This document shows positions 1-10,133 of a stretch of DNA of 64,000 nt, piece by piece (the stretch's first letter is position 1; each line of letters starts with the position of its first letter). The notes under the pieces were generated by a model, which worked only from the letters and a program-made list of their open reading frames with translations, had not been told where the DNA came from and ran no database searches. The stretch is from contig NC_090321.1 in the NCBI RefSeq assembly GCF_040869045.1, positions 136,143,689-136,207,688 of the forward strand, read 5' to 3'. Position numbers and translations under genes: made by a program. Source of the DNA: Eurosta solidaginis. Its lineage: Eukaryota > Arthropoda > Insecta > Diptera > Tephritidae.

Positions 1-200
1 TCACAACTCTGTACGGGTCTTCCCAACTGCACCGAGATTTGGATGGAACACCTTTCCGCCGGTGAGGGTTGTATAGCAGTACCAAATCTCCGTCCAAGAA
101 ACCTTCCGAATTAAAGTGCTTGTCTAGTTCATGAACTACTTCCCAGAGCTTGATCTTGACGGATTGACTTTTTATCATCAGTATCGTCTTGACGTTTCAC
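1..200 (-). pseudogene. Gypsy-1 integrase C-terminal (GPY/F) fragment
   Basis: Read on the minus strand, the first 100 bases give a DGDLVLLYNP segment, then RRKG, then SWEDPYRVV. This is the beta-barrel tail of Ty3/gypsy integrases, the module that contacts DNA and ends in a G-P-Y motif; here the G is D. The fragment runs off the window edge. It lies only about 245 bp from the end of the protease frame of the same strand, so reverse transcriptase, RNase H and the integrase core are missing between them. I infer one large internal deletion in Gypsy-1. No stop is seen in the last 33 codons. Confidence 0.7.
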
Positions 201-444
201 GACAGTAGCGCGCGGTGGCTTGAAACCACCCTTGCATTCTTTCTGGAAAATTCTTTCCTTCTTTTTCGTGCGTCCCTTTTGTTTTGTCAATGACAGTGTT
301 TCTCTCGCAGGTACTTTTGATTTCGCTTTATTTGGCCCATTCGATCCATCAACCTTTACCTTTGACTTTCGTGGTCTTCTCCACCAGTACTCGATTATTG
401 CTGAACCCTTTCTCTAAACTGAATTAAGTGGCACATCCTGGTTC

Positions 445-1266
445 TTATAACGCATCACCCTGCATATCGATCTTGATGTCATGGTCAACCAAGAAATCCA
501 CTCCCAATATAACTTCATCAACAATCTCCGCCACAACGAATTTGTGTAAAACCATTACCTTCCCAATTAAGACTTCACAAATCACTTCTCCCCGGAGTTG
601 GTTATACTCGCCAGTGACTGTATGCAACCTTGCTTCGGGTAATGACTTTACTCTCCTGTAGACCAAATCAAAGCGAATCAAGGAATGAGATGCGCCCGTA
701 TCTACAGTCAGTACGCGTTCTTTGCCACCCACATTCCCTCTGATTGTAAGACTGCTCGATATTCTACCAATTTGCGAAACAGATATCACAGGGAATTCAA
801 TAGATGGATCTAGCTCTCGATCTCTACATCTTACTCGCTCTTGCTCATCCCCTCCAGCTTTGTTATTAAGACCATTCACGCTGTTGCACCCACTAGGATC
901 AAGATCGCAATGACGTGCAATGTGACCGGGCTTCCCGCATTTGAAGCATTTGATAACTCTTTCACTCCACTTTTGCGATCCTTTCAGCGCCTCCAATATT
1001 GCGTCTACCCACTCTGGCCTTTCTACTTCCACACGGCGTGCTTTGAAAACTGGCTTACTCAGAAGCGACGCTGTTTCCTGAATCAGAGTTTGTGAAACCG
1101 TTTCTGCGAATGTTGGCTTTGGGTTTGCGTATGTAGCTCGCTTTGTTTCGACGTCCCGTATGCCATTTTTAAAGCTCTGAATCTTTAACCTTTCAGTGTA
1201 TTCCACGGGTGCGTCCGCATTCGCTAAATATGCCAGCCTTTCAACATCCGACGCAAACTCTTGCAA
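445..1266 (-). pseudogene. Gypsy-1 nucleocapsid zinc knuckle plus retropepsin
   Basis: A 273-residue open frame. It begins inside the gag capsid (EFASDVERLAYLA), has a CCHC zinc knuckle CFKCGKPGHIARHC near residue 107, and then an aspartic protease domain with the active-site triad in VDTGASHSLI (about residue 190) and the late ILGVDFL strand. In Ty3/gypsy elements gag packages RNA and the protease cuts the polyprotein. The frame is open but has no real start of its own: the gag part upstream is in other frames, and pol is deleted downstream. It is a relic with an intact protease core. Confidence 0.85.
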
Positions 1267-1620
1267 TGTCTCACCTCTCCATTTGGTATATCTGTTTTAT
1301 ATGCTCGCTTCCATAACGTCTCTCGACAGCGGCCATCAATGCTTCACAGTTGTTCCGCTCTCCTTAGGGAACAGTCGGTAGGATTTCGGCTGCTGGCCCG
1401 TTCAATGCTACGAATAGAGCTGCAACTTTATCTTCAGCATTTCAGTTGTTCAATGCTGCGGTCTTCTCAAACTGTAGCTTAAAGATCTGGAAAGGAACAT
1501 AACCGTCAAAGGATGGTGGTTTTACCTTTGGATTACTCGCTGAAACTGCTGGGCAATTTAGTTGCAACTCCTGTATACGATCTTTCAAAGCATTCATCTC
1601 GGCCTCTATTTTATCTTTCA
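1267..1620 (-). pseudogene. Gypsy-1 gag capsid region, broken
   Basis: Minus-strand pieces in changing frames give a typical insect Ty3/gypsy capsid order: VKPPSFDGYVPFQIFKLQFE, then DKVAALFVALNGPAAEILP, then a RRYGSEH block. At least one in-frame stop (after AALNN) and frame changes separate them. It links the coiled-coil part upstream to the zinc knuckle and protease downstream, so all belong to one element. Confidence 0.7.
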
Positions 1621-1995
1621 CTAAAAGGCTCCAGCTGCGATGAGACTTTTGTTTCCTGTGCCTCCAGCTTCGTTGAAATACGCTCCTCCTGTGCTTCGAG
1701 TTGTAATGTTATGCGTGCCTCCTTGCTCTATTAATTGATCTGCAATTTGTGACGCCATGTATGTTTTCTGTTCATCCAATTGTGTGTCAATCTTCGCTGT
1801 TATACGTTTCTCCTGCGATTCCAGCTGAGATGAAATTTGCGACGACATTTTGGATATACGTATCTCCTGTGCTTCTATCTTGGATGTTATACGATTCTCC
1901 TGGGATTCCAGATAGGATACCATATACGTCTTCTGTTCTTCCAGTTGTGATTCCATTTGCGACGATATTGTTGTTCCTGTCGACGTTTGTGCAGA
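1621..1995 (-). pseudogene. Gypsy-1 gag coiled-coil segment
   Basis: The minus frame gives short heptad-like repeats of the form SQLESQEKRIT / KIEAQEIRIS / LEEQKTYM, about 90 residues, expected to form a coiled coil in the gag N-terminal third. The preceding residues (ISAQTSTGTTISSQ) follow directly on from the gag piece that ends at 6745, once LINE-A is set aside. A frame change near 1700 leads into the capsid part. Long internal repetition suggests replication slippage during the life of the element. Confidence 0.7.
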
Positions 1996-2289
1996 TATTC
2001 ATTTCATTCATTTTCATTTCATGTCATTTTTTATTAATTTTCTTTCAAAACAGCATATATGCTTACAATAGCGACTTAAATTAAATTAACCAAAATTACA
2101 GAAAGAAAAGTAAGGCATTCTGTAAAAATATATGCATTTTGGTATCGAATGCCATTTCCGAATAAAATTGAATTTAAAAACATGTAAAATAGTACGTGGG
2201 GTGAAGTTTGATTAAAAATAATAAGTAATAAATTATATTAATCCAATATGTACATATATCTTTTTAAATGCTAAGGTTCAACAAAATTT

Positions 2290-3840
2290 TTATATCTTCG
2301 TGTGATTTCTCTAGTAGAAAAGATTTAACCTTCCCAAAAACTCATTCAGATTTCTAGTGACACGTATACATGCAGGCAACGCATTAAAAGCTTTGCAAGA
2401 AACGATCGTAAAGAAGTTGATGAAGTTGGTTGTTCGAGAGGTCGGGACATACACAAGTCCATATGAGTTTTGCCTCAAGTTATAACTATACGAGACCAGG
2501 CTATGTAAATACCCACAGCGAATGAAAAATATCTTTATAGTAGTACATATGCTTAACAGGAAGAACTTTCAGATCCATAAACAACTCCATAGAGGGGTGA
2601 AAACGATCAACATTACTTTTTTTTCTTATGACCCATTTTTGAATAGTTAGAAGCTACTGATTTTTATTACCTGAAGTGCCACCCCGACAGGTTATACCAT
2701 ATTGGAGCTTGGAGTGGACTAAAGCTGAGTAAATAGTTTTAAGTGTTGCGTTTGCACAAACTTTTCTTAAATTGTAAAAATAACGAACGGAAGATCGCAA
2801 GTAGGACTTCAAACGAGAAATATGCGTAGACCAACTCAAGTTTTGGTCAACAATAACACCAAGATATTGGAAGTCGCTTACTTTTTCAATAGTGAAGCAC
2901 TTATCGCAACAGTTTACTTCAGCTTTAAACGATGCACAGAACAAAAAATTATTTAGTACAAAACGTTTGCAGTCAGTACCATAAAATACAATGGCTATGT
3001 CAGGTGAGGATTTTGGATGCAAATTGAAATACATCAACTTCGTTTTCTTGCTGACAGAGAGCTTATGTGCTGCAAACCACACTCTTAGCAAATGCACATC
3101 GTTATTGATTCCTGCTACCAAATCCAGATAGTTCGATGAACCATAGGCGATAGCAAGGTCGTCAGCGAAGACTGTTACTTTTCCATACAATGGCAGCGAG
3201 AATATTGAATTTAGGTAAATCAAAAATAGTATAGGACCTAAGAGAGATCCTTGAGGTACACCTAAGCTAATTGTAACTGGGTTACTTATACTACTTCCAA
3301 CTTTTACTTTTTGAATTATTCCTGACAAATAAGATTTAAACCAATTATATATAAACCCACGGAAGCCCGCACAATACAATTTGTCTAATAAAATTTGCTG
3401 ATCAACCATGTCAAATGCTTTAGTGATATCAACGAACAGTCCAGAACAGTTCTTTTTATTGTTTAGTCCCCTATATATGTAAGAACAAAAGTCCAGCAAG
3501 GCATCTTCTGTTGACCGCCCATATCTGAACCCGAATTGCATTGAGCTGAAATAGTTATTATTGTCAAGAAATGATAGGATTCGACCTTTAACCAGTTTTT
3601 CAAAAATTTTTGAAATTGAAGACAGTAATGAAATAGGCCTGTAGTTATTTATATCTGTTTTGTCACCCTTTTTAAATAAAGGAATGACAATAGCGCATTT
3701 TAAATCTGAAGGAAATGATCCACTCATATTAAACAAATGCGTTAGGTTATCAACTAAGTTTAGTGCCACATATTTAAGAGTCTGATTCGAAATTCCATCA
3801 CATCCACATGATCTAGAGTTATTCAGAGAATTAATTGCTT
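2290..3840 (-). pseudogene. LINE-A reverse transcriptase and C-terminal domain
   Basis: The main open stretch (2654-3769, 371 codons) shows the RT order: [20 protein letters not shown] (finger), FVDITKAFDMVDQ (first catalytic Asp), SLGVPQGSLLGPILFLIYLN, then the active site FADDLAIAYGSS. The conserved DD pair is kept. Past a frame break near 2654 the thumb-side tail continues to about 2290 with a PTSRTTNFINFFTIVSC-type motif. A frame break near 3840 cuts it from the linker. The enzyme would copy its RNA at a nicked target. The tandem duplication begins inside this domain, at 3532. Confidence 0.85.
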
Positions 3841-4515
3841 TTAAAACTTCAATGACAGTAAATGGCTCGAAAAAAAACTATTTCCCGAATTCGAGAACTC
3901 AGGTATCAGAGCGGAGGATTCGAAAAGAGCAGATTGCCCTATTGATAGAAAGTGATCATTGAAAAGGTTTGCCACTGCAGGAGGATCAGAAAAGCTCACG
4001 CTACCATCACATAAAACAATTGATGTGTTATTAGCTTTACAACTGCGATTCAGAAGACCGTTAATGATATTCCATTCCTTCTTTGGATTGCCATAGGAAG
4101 ACCTAAACTCATTTCGATAGAAATTATCACGCTGCAAGTGTACTTCTTTTTTCAGATCTCTATATAATTTCATATACCTGCTGCGAAGTTTTGCGTTTGA
4201 TGGGTGGTTTTTGCACTTTTTTCCCAGCTTGTTTTTTATATGAATTTATTTAAGCAACTTTTTGCTAATCCATGGTTTTAACTTATAATCAGATCTGCGA
4301 GGGATAAAAGAAAAGCTAGAAGACTTAATGTGTCTGTTAAAAATGTTCAGAAAAATATTAAATGCCTTGGATACGTCTTTTTCAGAGTAACATTCATCCC
4401 ATGACTCAAATCGCAATAGTTCGTTTAGAGCGTCGATATTTATTTGCGTTAAACAAGAACTAACCTTTTTATTATTGTTTCTTGCACAAGCCTTGGTTAG
4501 TAATACACCAGCCAT
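3841..4515 (-). pseudogene. LINE-A endonuclease-RT linker
   Basis: Two minus frames (3841-4173 and 4246-4515) carry the ORF2 linker: [32 protein letters not shown] and the [16 protein letters not shown] block found just before the RT domain of Jockey-group LINEs. A frameshift lies between 4173 and 4246. In unit 2 the matching stretch is a single 296-codon frame (9243-10133), so this break is private to unit 1. Confidence 0.75.
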
Positions 4516-4544
4516 AGTGTGATCTGTTATTCCGACATCAAGAT

Positions 4545-4910
4545 TTAGGCTCCGCCAACTACTGAGAAAATGATTAGATTTAGGAAGCTATCTATGGTAG
4601 GATTAGCGTTAAGAATATCTAAATTAAAGTCACCTAAGATGACAATATTGGCTGAATTTTCACTACGGAGAAGATTTGAGAACTCTTCCACAAATATCTG
4701 AACAGGTATCGCATGTAGCCTGTAAACACATATAAAAGTAAAGACTGCACCGGAGATACTTACTGAAACCTTTAGGATGTCAGCACTTGTGAGATTGCAT
4801 TCAAAATAATCACACTCATGCATATCCCGAACAAAAACTCCAACACCACCTGCAGAATAACTGTCATTAGTGTTTGCGAAAAAATTATAACCAGGTATAG
4901 TGAAATCGCG
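4545..4910 (-). pseudogene. LINE-A endonuclease C-terminal half
   Basis: The minus frame contains SAGGVGVFVRD, the conserved GG-V block of apurinic-type LINE endonucleases, then VFTFICVYR and VILGDFNLDIL, the GDFN metal-site motif. The domain nicks target DNA to prime reverse transcription. The N-terminal half is absent here because LINE-B is inserted at 4917 and the sequence beyond it was deleted. In unit 2 the N-terminal half survives at 11779-11973. Confidence 0.8.
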
Positions 4911-4916
4911 AATTTC

Positions 4917-5730
4917 GTGAGAGTATATCCAGTTTACTTGCTAGCAACTGTTCGCTCTTTTTATCGCCTGCAAAACCTATGTGCAAATAGTGTATTGAAA
5001 ATGATGTATTATGGACATGTACAGTCAAAACTTCAATATGGCATAAGTTGCTGGGGCAGTGCATATTCTTGTAGAATTCGACCACTCTTAATGTTGCAAA
5101 AGTGTCTTATACGAAGAATTTGTAATGCTAACCGTTTAACGCACTCGATGATTCTCTTTAGAAGATTAAATATTCTCCCTGTAAGACACTTGTACTACTT
5201 TAAAGAATTAAACATTTTTTTATGAGAAGTGGTTATCTACATAGTCCAATATACACGTCACGTATGTTAAGTAGCAATTCTAATGCAACCGTTACTGTTC
5301 CTGCCTCACGCACAACTCTTTATCGAAACTTCTATACCATAGTATCGTGTATGATTTTCACTAAGCTTCCCGAAGATATAAAAATAATTCGAAGAATAAG
5401 CGTTTTCTTAAGCAGGAAAAACTATGGCTTTTTGGGTTGGGCCATGAAGATATTGAAGTTCTGTTACGGCCGATCACATAATTGGCTTCCAATTTAAAAC
5501 ATTGCAACATATTTTTTACTACTTTTTTTATTTTTATTTAATGAGTTCACTTGTAAGTTCCTTGCTATATAATGAACCGATGTACCTTATTTCTATTGAA
5601 TTTAAATAGGTTATTTCATTTTATTTTAAAAACTTTTATTTTGATACATTTTTTATCATCAACATTATTGCAACATGTTTTCTTGCTACTTTCATATTTT
5701 ACACAGTATGCTCATATTTTACACAGTATG
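4917..5730 (+). mobile_element. LINE-B, 5'-truncated LINE in LINE-A endonuclease (unit 1)
   Basis: The plus strand carries only the RT C-terminal domain of a related LINE: LQYGISCWGSAYS, the RICNANRLTHS stretch, and PASRTTLYRNFYTIVSC up to about 5440, followed by AT-rich 3' UTR. The left target copy AATTTC is at 4911-4916. The 3' tail and right target copy are missing, lost in the unit-1 deletion ending at 5730; they are present in unit 2. A frameshift near 5220 splits the domain. Short truncated copies of this type are normal products of target-primed reverse transcription. Confidence 0.8.
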
Positions 5731-6420
5731 CATCACCAAAAAGCTGAGAAGTTAATTTTCCCTTTTCTCTCCGTTTTTGGGACATAACTTTACTCTTCAA
5801 CTCAGTAGAGGCAAAATGAATACGGAGCACGTTTGTTTGCTTGAATTTTTTGATGCAGCACTTGCTTATCTCTTATGGAGAAAGAGATAAGTTCAAAGCA
5901 GCTACTAAAATTTGCTTTGTGCATTCATTCGCATTATCCCTTGTTAGCGCTGGTACATAAACAATATCGACTGCACTGCTTAGTAGTCGTTGTTCACGCC
6001 AGTTTAATACACTTTCAAGCCGCGATACTCTCTCGCTCAGTTTTAGATTTTCCTTTTTGAGTTGTTTCACCGTACTTAGAAACTCGGTATTCACTTTCTT
6101 AAGACACACAATTTGGTCATAAAACAACCGCAAAGTTATTTCCTTTCTATTTATGTCGCCATCAATATGTATTTGCTGTGACGGCTGGATTGATTCCGTT
6201 TCGTATGCGTTTGTGTTGTTATTTACGACATTACTTCGTGCAGTTGCACTTGCACGTATATTGTCACTGTTATTGCTGGGAATCTTGTGTGTTTGTTGTT
6301 TTTGGCTGCTGTTGGTGGTTATTTTTGGTTTGCTAAGTGCTGTTGTTGTCGATTTTGTGGTCGCACCGCTCGATCCGGACGCAGCAGATGCGTCCGTTGT
6401 ATCACCCGATCAGAGCCCAG
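5731..6420 (-). pseudogene. LINE-A ORF1 coiled coil and middle domain (unit 1)
   Basis: The minus frame 5873-6133 reads a leucine-rich heptad segment (LKKENLKLSERVSRLESVL) and then SAVDIVYVPALTRDNANE, a block found in ORF1 of CR1/Jockey-group LINEs. After a stop near 5873 the frame goes on into NVLRIHFASTELKSKVMSQK, ending at the unit-1 deletion at 5730. ORF1 proteins bind LINE RNA as trimers. The point 5831-5838 (GTTTGTTT) is the empty site of the MITE found in unit 2. Confidence 0.75.
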
Positions 6421-6640
6421 AGGCAGCACCAGGAAATGGCTGTTGATGTATCGATTTACGGTGCAGAACAATGTACGGCTCACATCTATGATTTATATTG
6501 TTCAATTTCATAAATTCCAGATCAGCGGCCATGACTTTGGCACAATAAGCACGAAAAAAGCCACCACAATCTACACACGCGACTTTAGTCACCTTCGCGC
6601 GTTCGATTTTGGTATTACAAGCTAAACATTGCATTTTGTT
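6421..6640 (-). pseudogene. LINE-A ORF1 PHD-type zinc finger (unit 1)
   Basis: The minus frame starts MQCLACNTKI and shows paired cysteines (CLAC, CVDC, CAK) and HRCEP, spaced as in a PHD finger. PHD fingers at the start of ORF1 occur in several CR1/L2-like LINEs and may help chromatin binding. The start Met at about 6633 fits the family start; the upstream part of the same open frame is 5' UTR. The last codons before the coiled coil are proline-rich (HQQPFPGAA). Confidence 0.7.
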
Positions 6641-6744
6641 AGTGTTGAAAAAGAAAGAAAACGAAAGAAAACGTATGAATAAATGCGCACACCCCACGAC
6701 GCAGTGTAAACACGTCCACTCACATCAAAATCTCAAACAGTATT

Positions 6745-7010
6745 GCAGCCAATATCACGTTCAAGTCTGTGTTCGTAATTGTCTGCGATGTTTCATATTT
6801 CTCCTCCAATTTTGTTGTCTCATCGCCATCAAGATGAAAGATATACTCTTCCACGTTAATTCCTTCTAATTCCATTGCCTCTCGTAGTCGTGCCTGAAGT
6901 TCGAGTTTAATGTCGGTTGTATTCAATCCACGGCTCTTCAACTTCTTCTTCAGTGCGGGATCTTCAATTCACTTAACTTTGCCATGCCCAAGTTGTATTC
7001 GAAGTCTTCG
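6745..7010 (-). pseudogene. Gypsy-1 gag N-terminus with SAP-like domain (unit 1)
   Basis: The minus frame gives SRGLNTTDIKLELQARLREA, a SAP-like helix-turn-helix, then DVEEY/NVEEY and an acidic stretch, ending NVILAAI at the LINE-A insertion. Compared with unit 2 there is a frameshift near 6955. SAP-like N-termini are found in some insect Ty3/gypsy gag proteins; a nucleic-acid contact role is inferred. Confidence 0.7.
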
Positions 7011-7030
7011 GAATTTATTCAACAATTCCT

Positions 7031-7042
7031 CTTCTGACACCA
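7031..7042 (-). other. Gypsy-1 primer binding site, tRNA-Leu type
   Basis: Plus strand CTTCTGACACCA equals the 3' end of tRNA-Leu with CCA, so the minus strand (TGGTGTCAGAAG) would pair with it. It lies 2 bases inside the LTR end, the correct place for priming minus-strand DNA. In unit 2 the site (14143-14154) has two changes, CTTCTAACACAA. Confidence 0.8.
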
Positions 7043-7044
7043 AT

Positions 7045-7546
7045 TGTAACGAATTTACTGCAATTCCCCTTATTTGCAACCTTCTGCTAGGTTCGAATCA
7101 ATAAACTGTTGAATAAATAACTCCACTCTTCAGCTATGCAAAATGGCTTTTATTAAAGTACTTCACAATTACACTGATACTTCACAACCAATAGCTTGCA
7201 TAAATCAAACTGAATGTCGTGCCTCAACTGTTGCTGCTTTTATAGTGTTTTGTATCCTCGTTGACATATTTCTAGGCGGTTCTATTCTAGATTTTACTAG
7301 TTAGTTATCAGCTATAAAATTACCAACTATAACTACGTTTCTAGCTTCTCATATGCACGTGATAAGATATATGCATGTGTTTGTGCGTTTTCTCTCCGCT
7401 GCGTGTACGTACATATGTGTAGGCATAATGATTGATTCGTTTATCTAGATACAAGTGACTGCTTGCTTTATTGTTGTTATGTCTTTATTTACTTAGTATC
7501 AGATTAGTGATGGGAGTATCACTTAGTGTCACTAATATTCGTCACA
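7045..7546 (-). repeat. Gypsy-1 5' LTR (unit 1)
   Basis: A 502-bp stretch starting TGT and ending ACA, directly next to the primer site. It matches 14157-15049 in unit 2 once the SINE there is removed. The left (gag) end is fixed by the primer site; the outer end GTCACA is inferred from the TGT/ACA rule and from the switch to the Helentron-type array at 7549. No second LTR is in the window. It holds the intact SINE target TATAACTAC at 7328-7336. Confidence 0.75.
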
Positions 7547-7548
7547 GT

Positions 7549-8049
7549 ACAGTCAAATTCCACCTTTATGGCGATATCTCAAAAGGGCGTCCACCTATAG
7601 AACCAAGACCCACTCCCTAAAAATATATTCATTACCACCTTTCATTTGATATCCATATCGTACAAACAAATCCTAGAATCACCCCTGGTCCACCTTTATG
7701 GCGATATCTCGAAAAGGCGTCGACCTATAGAACTAAGGCCCACTACCTTTTAAAATACTCATTAACGCCTTTCATTTGATTCCCATATCGTACAAGCACA
7801 TTCTAGAGTCACCCCTGGTCAACCTTTATGGCGATATCCCGAAATGGCGTCCATCTATATAACTATGGCCCACTCCCTTTTAAAATACTCTTTAATACCT
7901 TCCATTTAATACCCATGTCACACAAACCCATTCCAGTGTTACCCTAGGTTCATTTTCCTACATGGTGATTTTCCCTTATTTTGTGTCCAACGCTCTCAGA
8001 TGAGTATGTAATGTTCGGTTACACCCGAACTTAGCCCTCCTTACTTGTT
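7549..8049 (+). repeat. Helentron-type (HINE) 3' part with ~129-bp array (unit 1)
   Basis: About three and a half copies of a ~129-bp unit (CACCTTTATGGCGATATC ... CGTCCACCTATAGAACTA) are followed by the terminal block CTCTCAGATGAG, then GTTCGG-TTACAC-CCGAAC, a 6-bp-stem hairpin, and CCTTACTTG. The same end is at 25310-25359. The array is cut on its left by the Gypsy-1 LTR. Confidence 0.7.
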
Positions 8050-8487
8050 ATAAACTGATTTTACAATACGTAAATCTTCATAGGTTAAGTAACTTGCTAA
8101 ACTTTGTAAGCTATATGGCATAAATCTATATGAATCCAAAAAACGAAGTTCGATCGAATCTTTTTCAGTTATATATATTCTCTTAGATATGGATATATAT
8201 AAGAACTTTAATGTCGCCTTGTGTTGTCGAAAGTTCTCTAGCAAACAAATGACAGTCGTAGGACGAAATATTATAAAATAATATTGGTACGAAGCGCGAA
8301 ATTTGATATTCTAAATTGCATTTGTTATGAGCAGGACCTCTATATTCACCAGTTAAATGACAATGATCTGCAATTCTGCCATCTTCATTTCAATTTTCGT
8401 TACAAATATGACATTTTGAGTATTCTTTATGAAATTGTTCTTGAGATTGAGTTAAAGGGATCATCGGTATTTTTTTACTTATAATAC
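8050..8487 (-). pseudogene. Family-B DNA polymerase fragment, Polinton/virus-like (unit 1)
   Basis: The minus strand shows three blocks in order. First is a zinc site of the endonuclease-VII type: CHIC, then DHCHLTGEYRGPAHNKCN (ends about 8310). Next is a YDCHLF block like the second exonuclease motif of viral-type polymerases. Last is LRFLDSYRFMPYSLQSLA, typical of protein-primed family-B polymerases. A TGA stop at 8390-8392 and a frameshift near 8245 break it. The same blocks occur in arthropod Maverick/Polinton elements and related DNA viruses. The palm domain is absent. This is an old relic; assignment rests on motif memory only. Confidence 0.6.
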
Positions 8488-9256
8488 CATAGATCTTCAA
8501 AACATCAGCGCCTAAATTTAGCCAACGAAATTGTTGAATGATAAATTTCAGGTCAAGATAAATATAGAACTGGGCTCATTCCTACGACCAGACTCAACCC
8601 AGACTGCACCGAAAGTAAGGATTTGTTAGGGTGAGACATGCTCTGAGTTTTCCATACAAAATACAAAAGCTCTAAGCTTTTTCTTATAGATCAGCCAGAA
8701 CACAAACCGGAAGAATGTAGAATGAGTTGTTAGGTAGGGTGAGTTATGCTCCGAGTTTTTCATACAAAATGCAAAAAACTGCAGAACTATGTGTTAAAGA
8801 AACCTCAAATTCATGATAAAGATGCACTTTAGTTAAAAGTCTAAAAACTAATTATGCGTCTTCAGGAAACTCTCACGTACATATATATATATATATATGT
8901 GCCAGTATGTATACAAGACAAAGTCAAGGGGCTCTTTAAAAATCTGAGGGATGGGCGAAATCTAGGACTCATTAGAAATATGAGGGGTCATTTAAAAATT
9001 TGGGGCCGTTCAAAAATTTGGGGCCCCCCATTTAAAATCTGAGCTCGATACTCTCCTGTATTTATGAAAGTCTAAGCTCTTTTTTTCTTGCAGGCAGAAT
9101 ACAAAACAAAAAGCTCTAAGCTTTTTCATATAGATCAGCCAGAACACAAACCGGAAGAACGTATAATGAGTTGGTAGGGTCAGACATGCTCCGAGTTTTT
9201 CCATACAAATGCAAACAACTCTAAGCTTAAGGACGCTTGCGCCTAAATATAGGCCA
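8488..9256. repeat. Short interspersed repeats before duplication junction
   Basis: No gene is seen. The stretch holds direct repeats of the form GGTGAGACATGCTCYGAGTT followed by TCATACAAAATRCAAAA and AGATCAGCCAGAACACAAAC, at about 8630, 8740 and 9180, plus an (AT)n run at 8880-8898 that is much longer than its partner in unit 2. A block CTTGCGCCTAAAT-TAGGCMACGAA ends the unit at 9256 and recurs at 16711-16734. Confidence 0.7.
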
Positions 9257-10133
9257 CGAATTGCATTGAGCTGAAATAGTTATTATTGTCAAGAAATGAT
9301 AGCATTCGACCTTTAACCAGCTTTTCAAAAATTTTTGAAATTGAAGACAGTAATGAAATAGGCCTGTAGTTATTTATATCTGTTTTATCACCCTTCTTAA
9401 ATAAAGGAATGGCAATAGCACATTTTAAATCTGAAGGAAATGATCCACCTAAAATACTCATATTAAACAAATGCGTTAGGTTATCAACTAAATTTAGTGC
9501 CACATATTTAAGAGTCTGATTCGAAATTCCATCACATCCACATGATCTAGAGTTATTCAGAGAATTAATTGTTTTTAAAACTTCAATGACAGTAAATGGC
9601 TCGAAAAAAAAACTATTTCCCGAATTAGAGAACTCAGGTATCAGAGCGGAGGATTCAAAAACAGCAGATTGCCCTATTGATAGAAAGTGATCATTGAAAA
9701 GGTTTCCCACTGCTGGAGGATCAGAAAAGCTCACGCTACCATCATATAATACAATTGATGTGTTATTAGCTTTACAACTGCGATTCAGAAGACCGTTAAT
9801 GATATTCCATTCCTTCTTTGGATTGCCATAGGAAGACCTAAACTCATTTCGATAGAAATTATCACGCTGCAAGTGTAATTCTTTTTTCAGATCTCTACAT
9901 AATTTCATATACCTGTTGCGAAGTTTTGCGTTTGATGGGTGGTTTTTGCACTTTTTTCCAAGCTTGTTTTTTATATGAATTGTTTTAAGCAACTTTTTGC
10001 TAATCCATGGTTTTAACTTATAATCAGAAAAGCTAGCAGACTTAATGTGTCTGTTAAAAATGTTCAGAAAAATATTAAATGCCTTGGATACGTCTTTTTC
10101 AGTGTAACATTCATCCCATGACTCAAATCGCAA
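9257..10133 (-). pseudogene. LINE-A linker and RT fingers, cut at duplication join (unit 2)
   Basis: One open frame of about 290 codons runs from the linker ([23 protein letters not shown]) into the RT finger block [19 protein letters not shown] and stops at the duplication join, where SSMQF is followed by unrelated residues. The RT palm with the DD pair is therefore missing. This copy lacks the frameshifts of unit 1 in the same stretch. Confidence 0.85.

Larger units (their letters stand above)
2000..6740 (-). mobile_element. LINE-A, non-LTR retrotransposon inserted in Gypsy-1 gag
   Basis: A minus-strand LINE with ORF1 (PHD-type finger, coiled coil) and ORF2 (endonuclease, reverse transcriptase). 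It sits inside the Gypsy-1 gag frame, which stops at 6745 and resumes at 1995. The flanking tetranucleotide TATT (1996-1999 and 6741-6744, plus strand) is the likely target duplication. The 3' tail at about 2000-2040 is a run of ATGAAATGAA-type repeats on the minus strand. The layout resembles CR1/L2/Daphne-like members of the Jockey group; clade is not certain. It contains the inserted LINE-B (4917-5730) and a deletion that removed the ORF1 end and ORF2 start. Confidence 0.8.
3532..9256. repeat. Tandem segmental duplication, unit 1
   Basis: The stretch starting CGAATTGCATTGAG at 3532 is repeated in the same order and orientation from 9257. It carries LINE-A ORF2, LINE-B, LINE-A ORF1, Gypsy-1 gag start and LTR, a Helentron-type array, the polymerase fragment and a set of short repeats. 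Unit 1 is 5725 bp and unit 2 is 7474 bp. The difference is explained by a 767-bp loss in unit 1 and by a 630-bp and a 370-bp insertion (with target copies) in unit 2. Confidence 0.9.

Noticed and set aside
4545..5500. Head-to-head inverted LINE, as made by twin priming
   Set aside because: In unit 2 the plus-strand piece has its own tail and a perfect 6-bp target copy, and the minus-strand frame rejoins across it. It is a separate insertion.
6153..6446. Plus-strand membrane protein (97 codons, also at 13261)
   Set aside because: Its hydrophobic stretch is the antisense of the LINE-A ORF1 region between the PHD finger and the coiled coil.
8284..8484. Plus-strand 66-codon gene, also at 15787
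   Set aside because: Shadow of the minus-strand polymerase fragment, which shows recognisable motifs.
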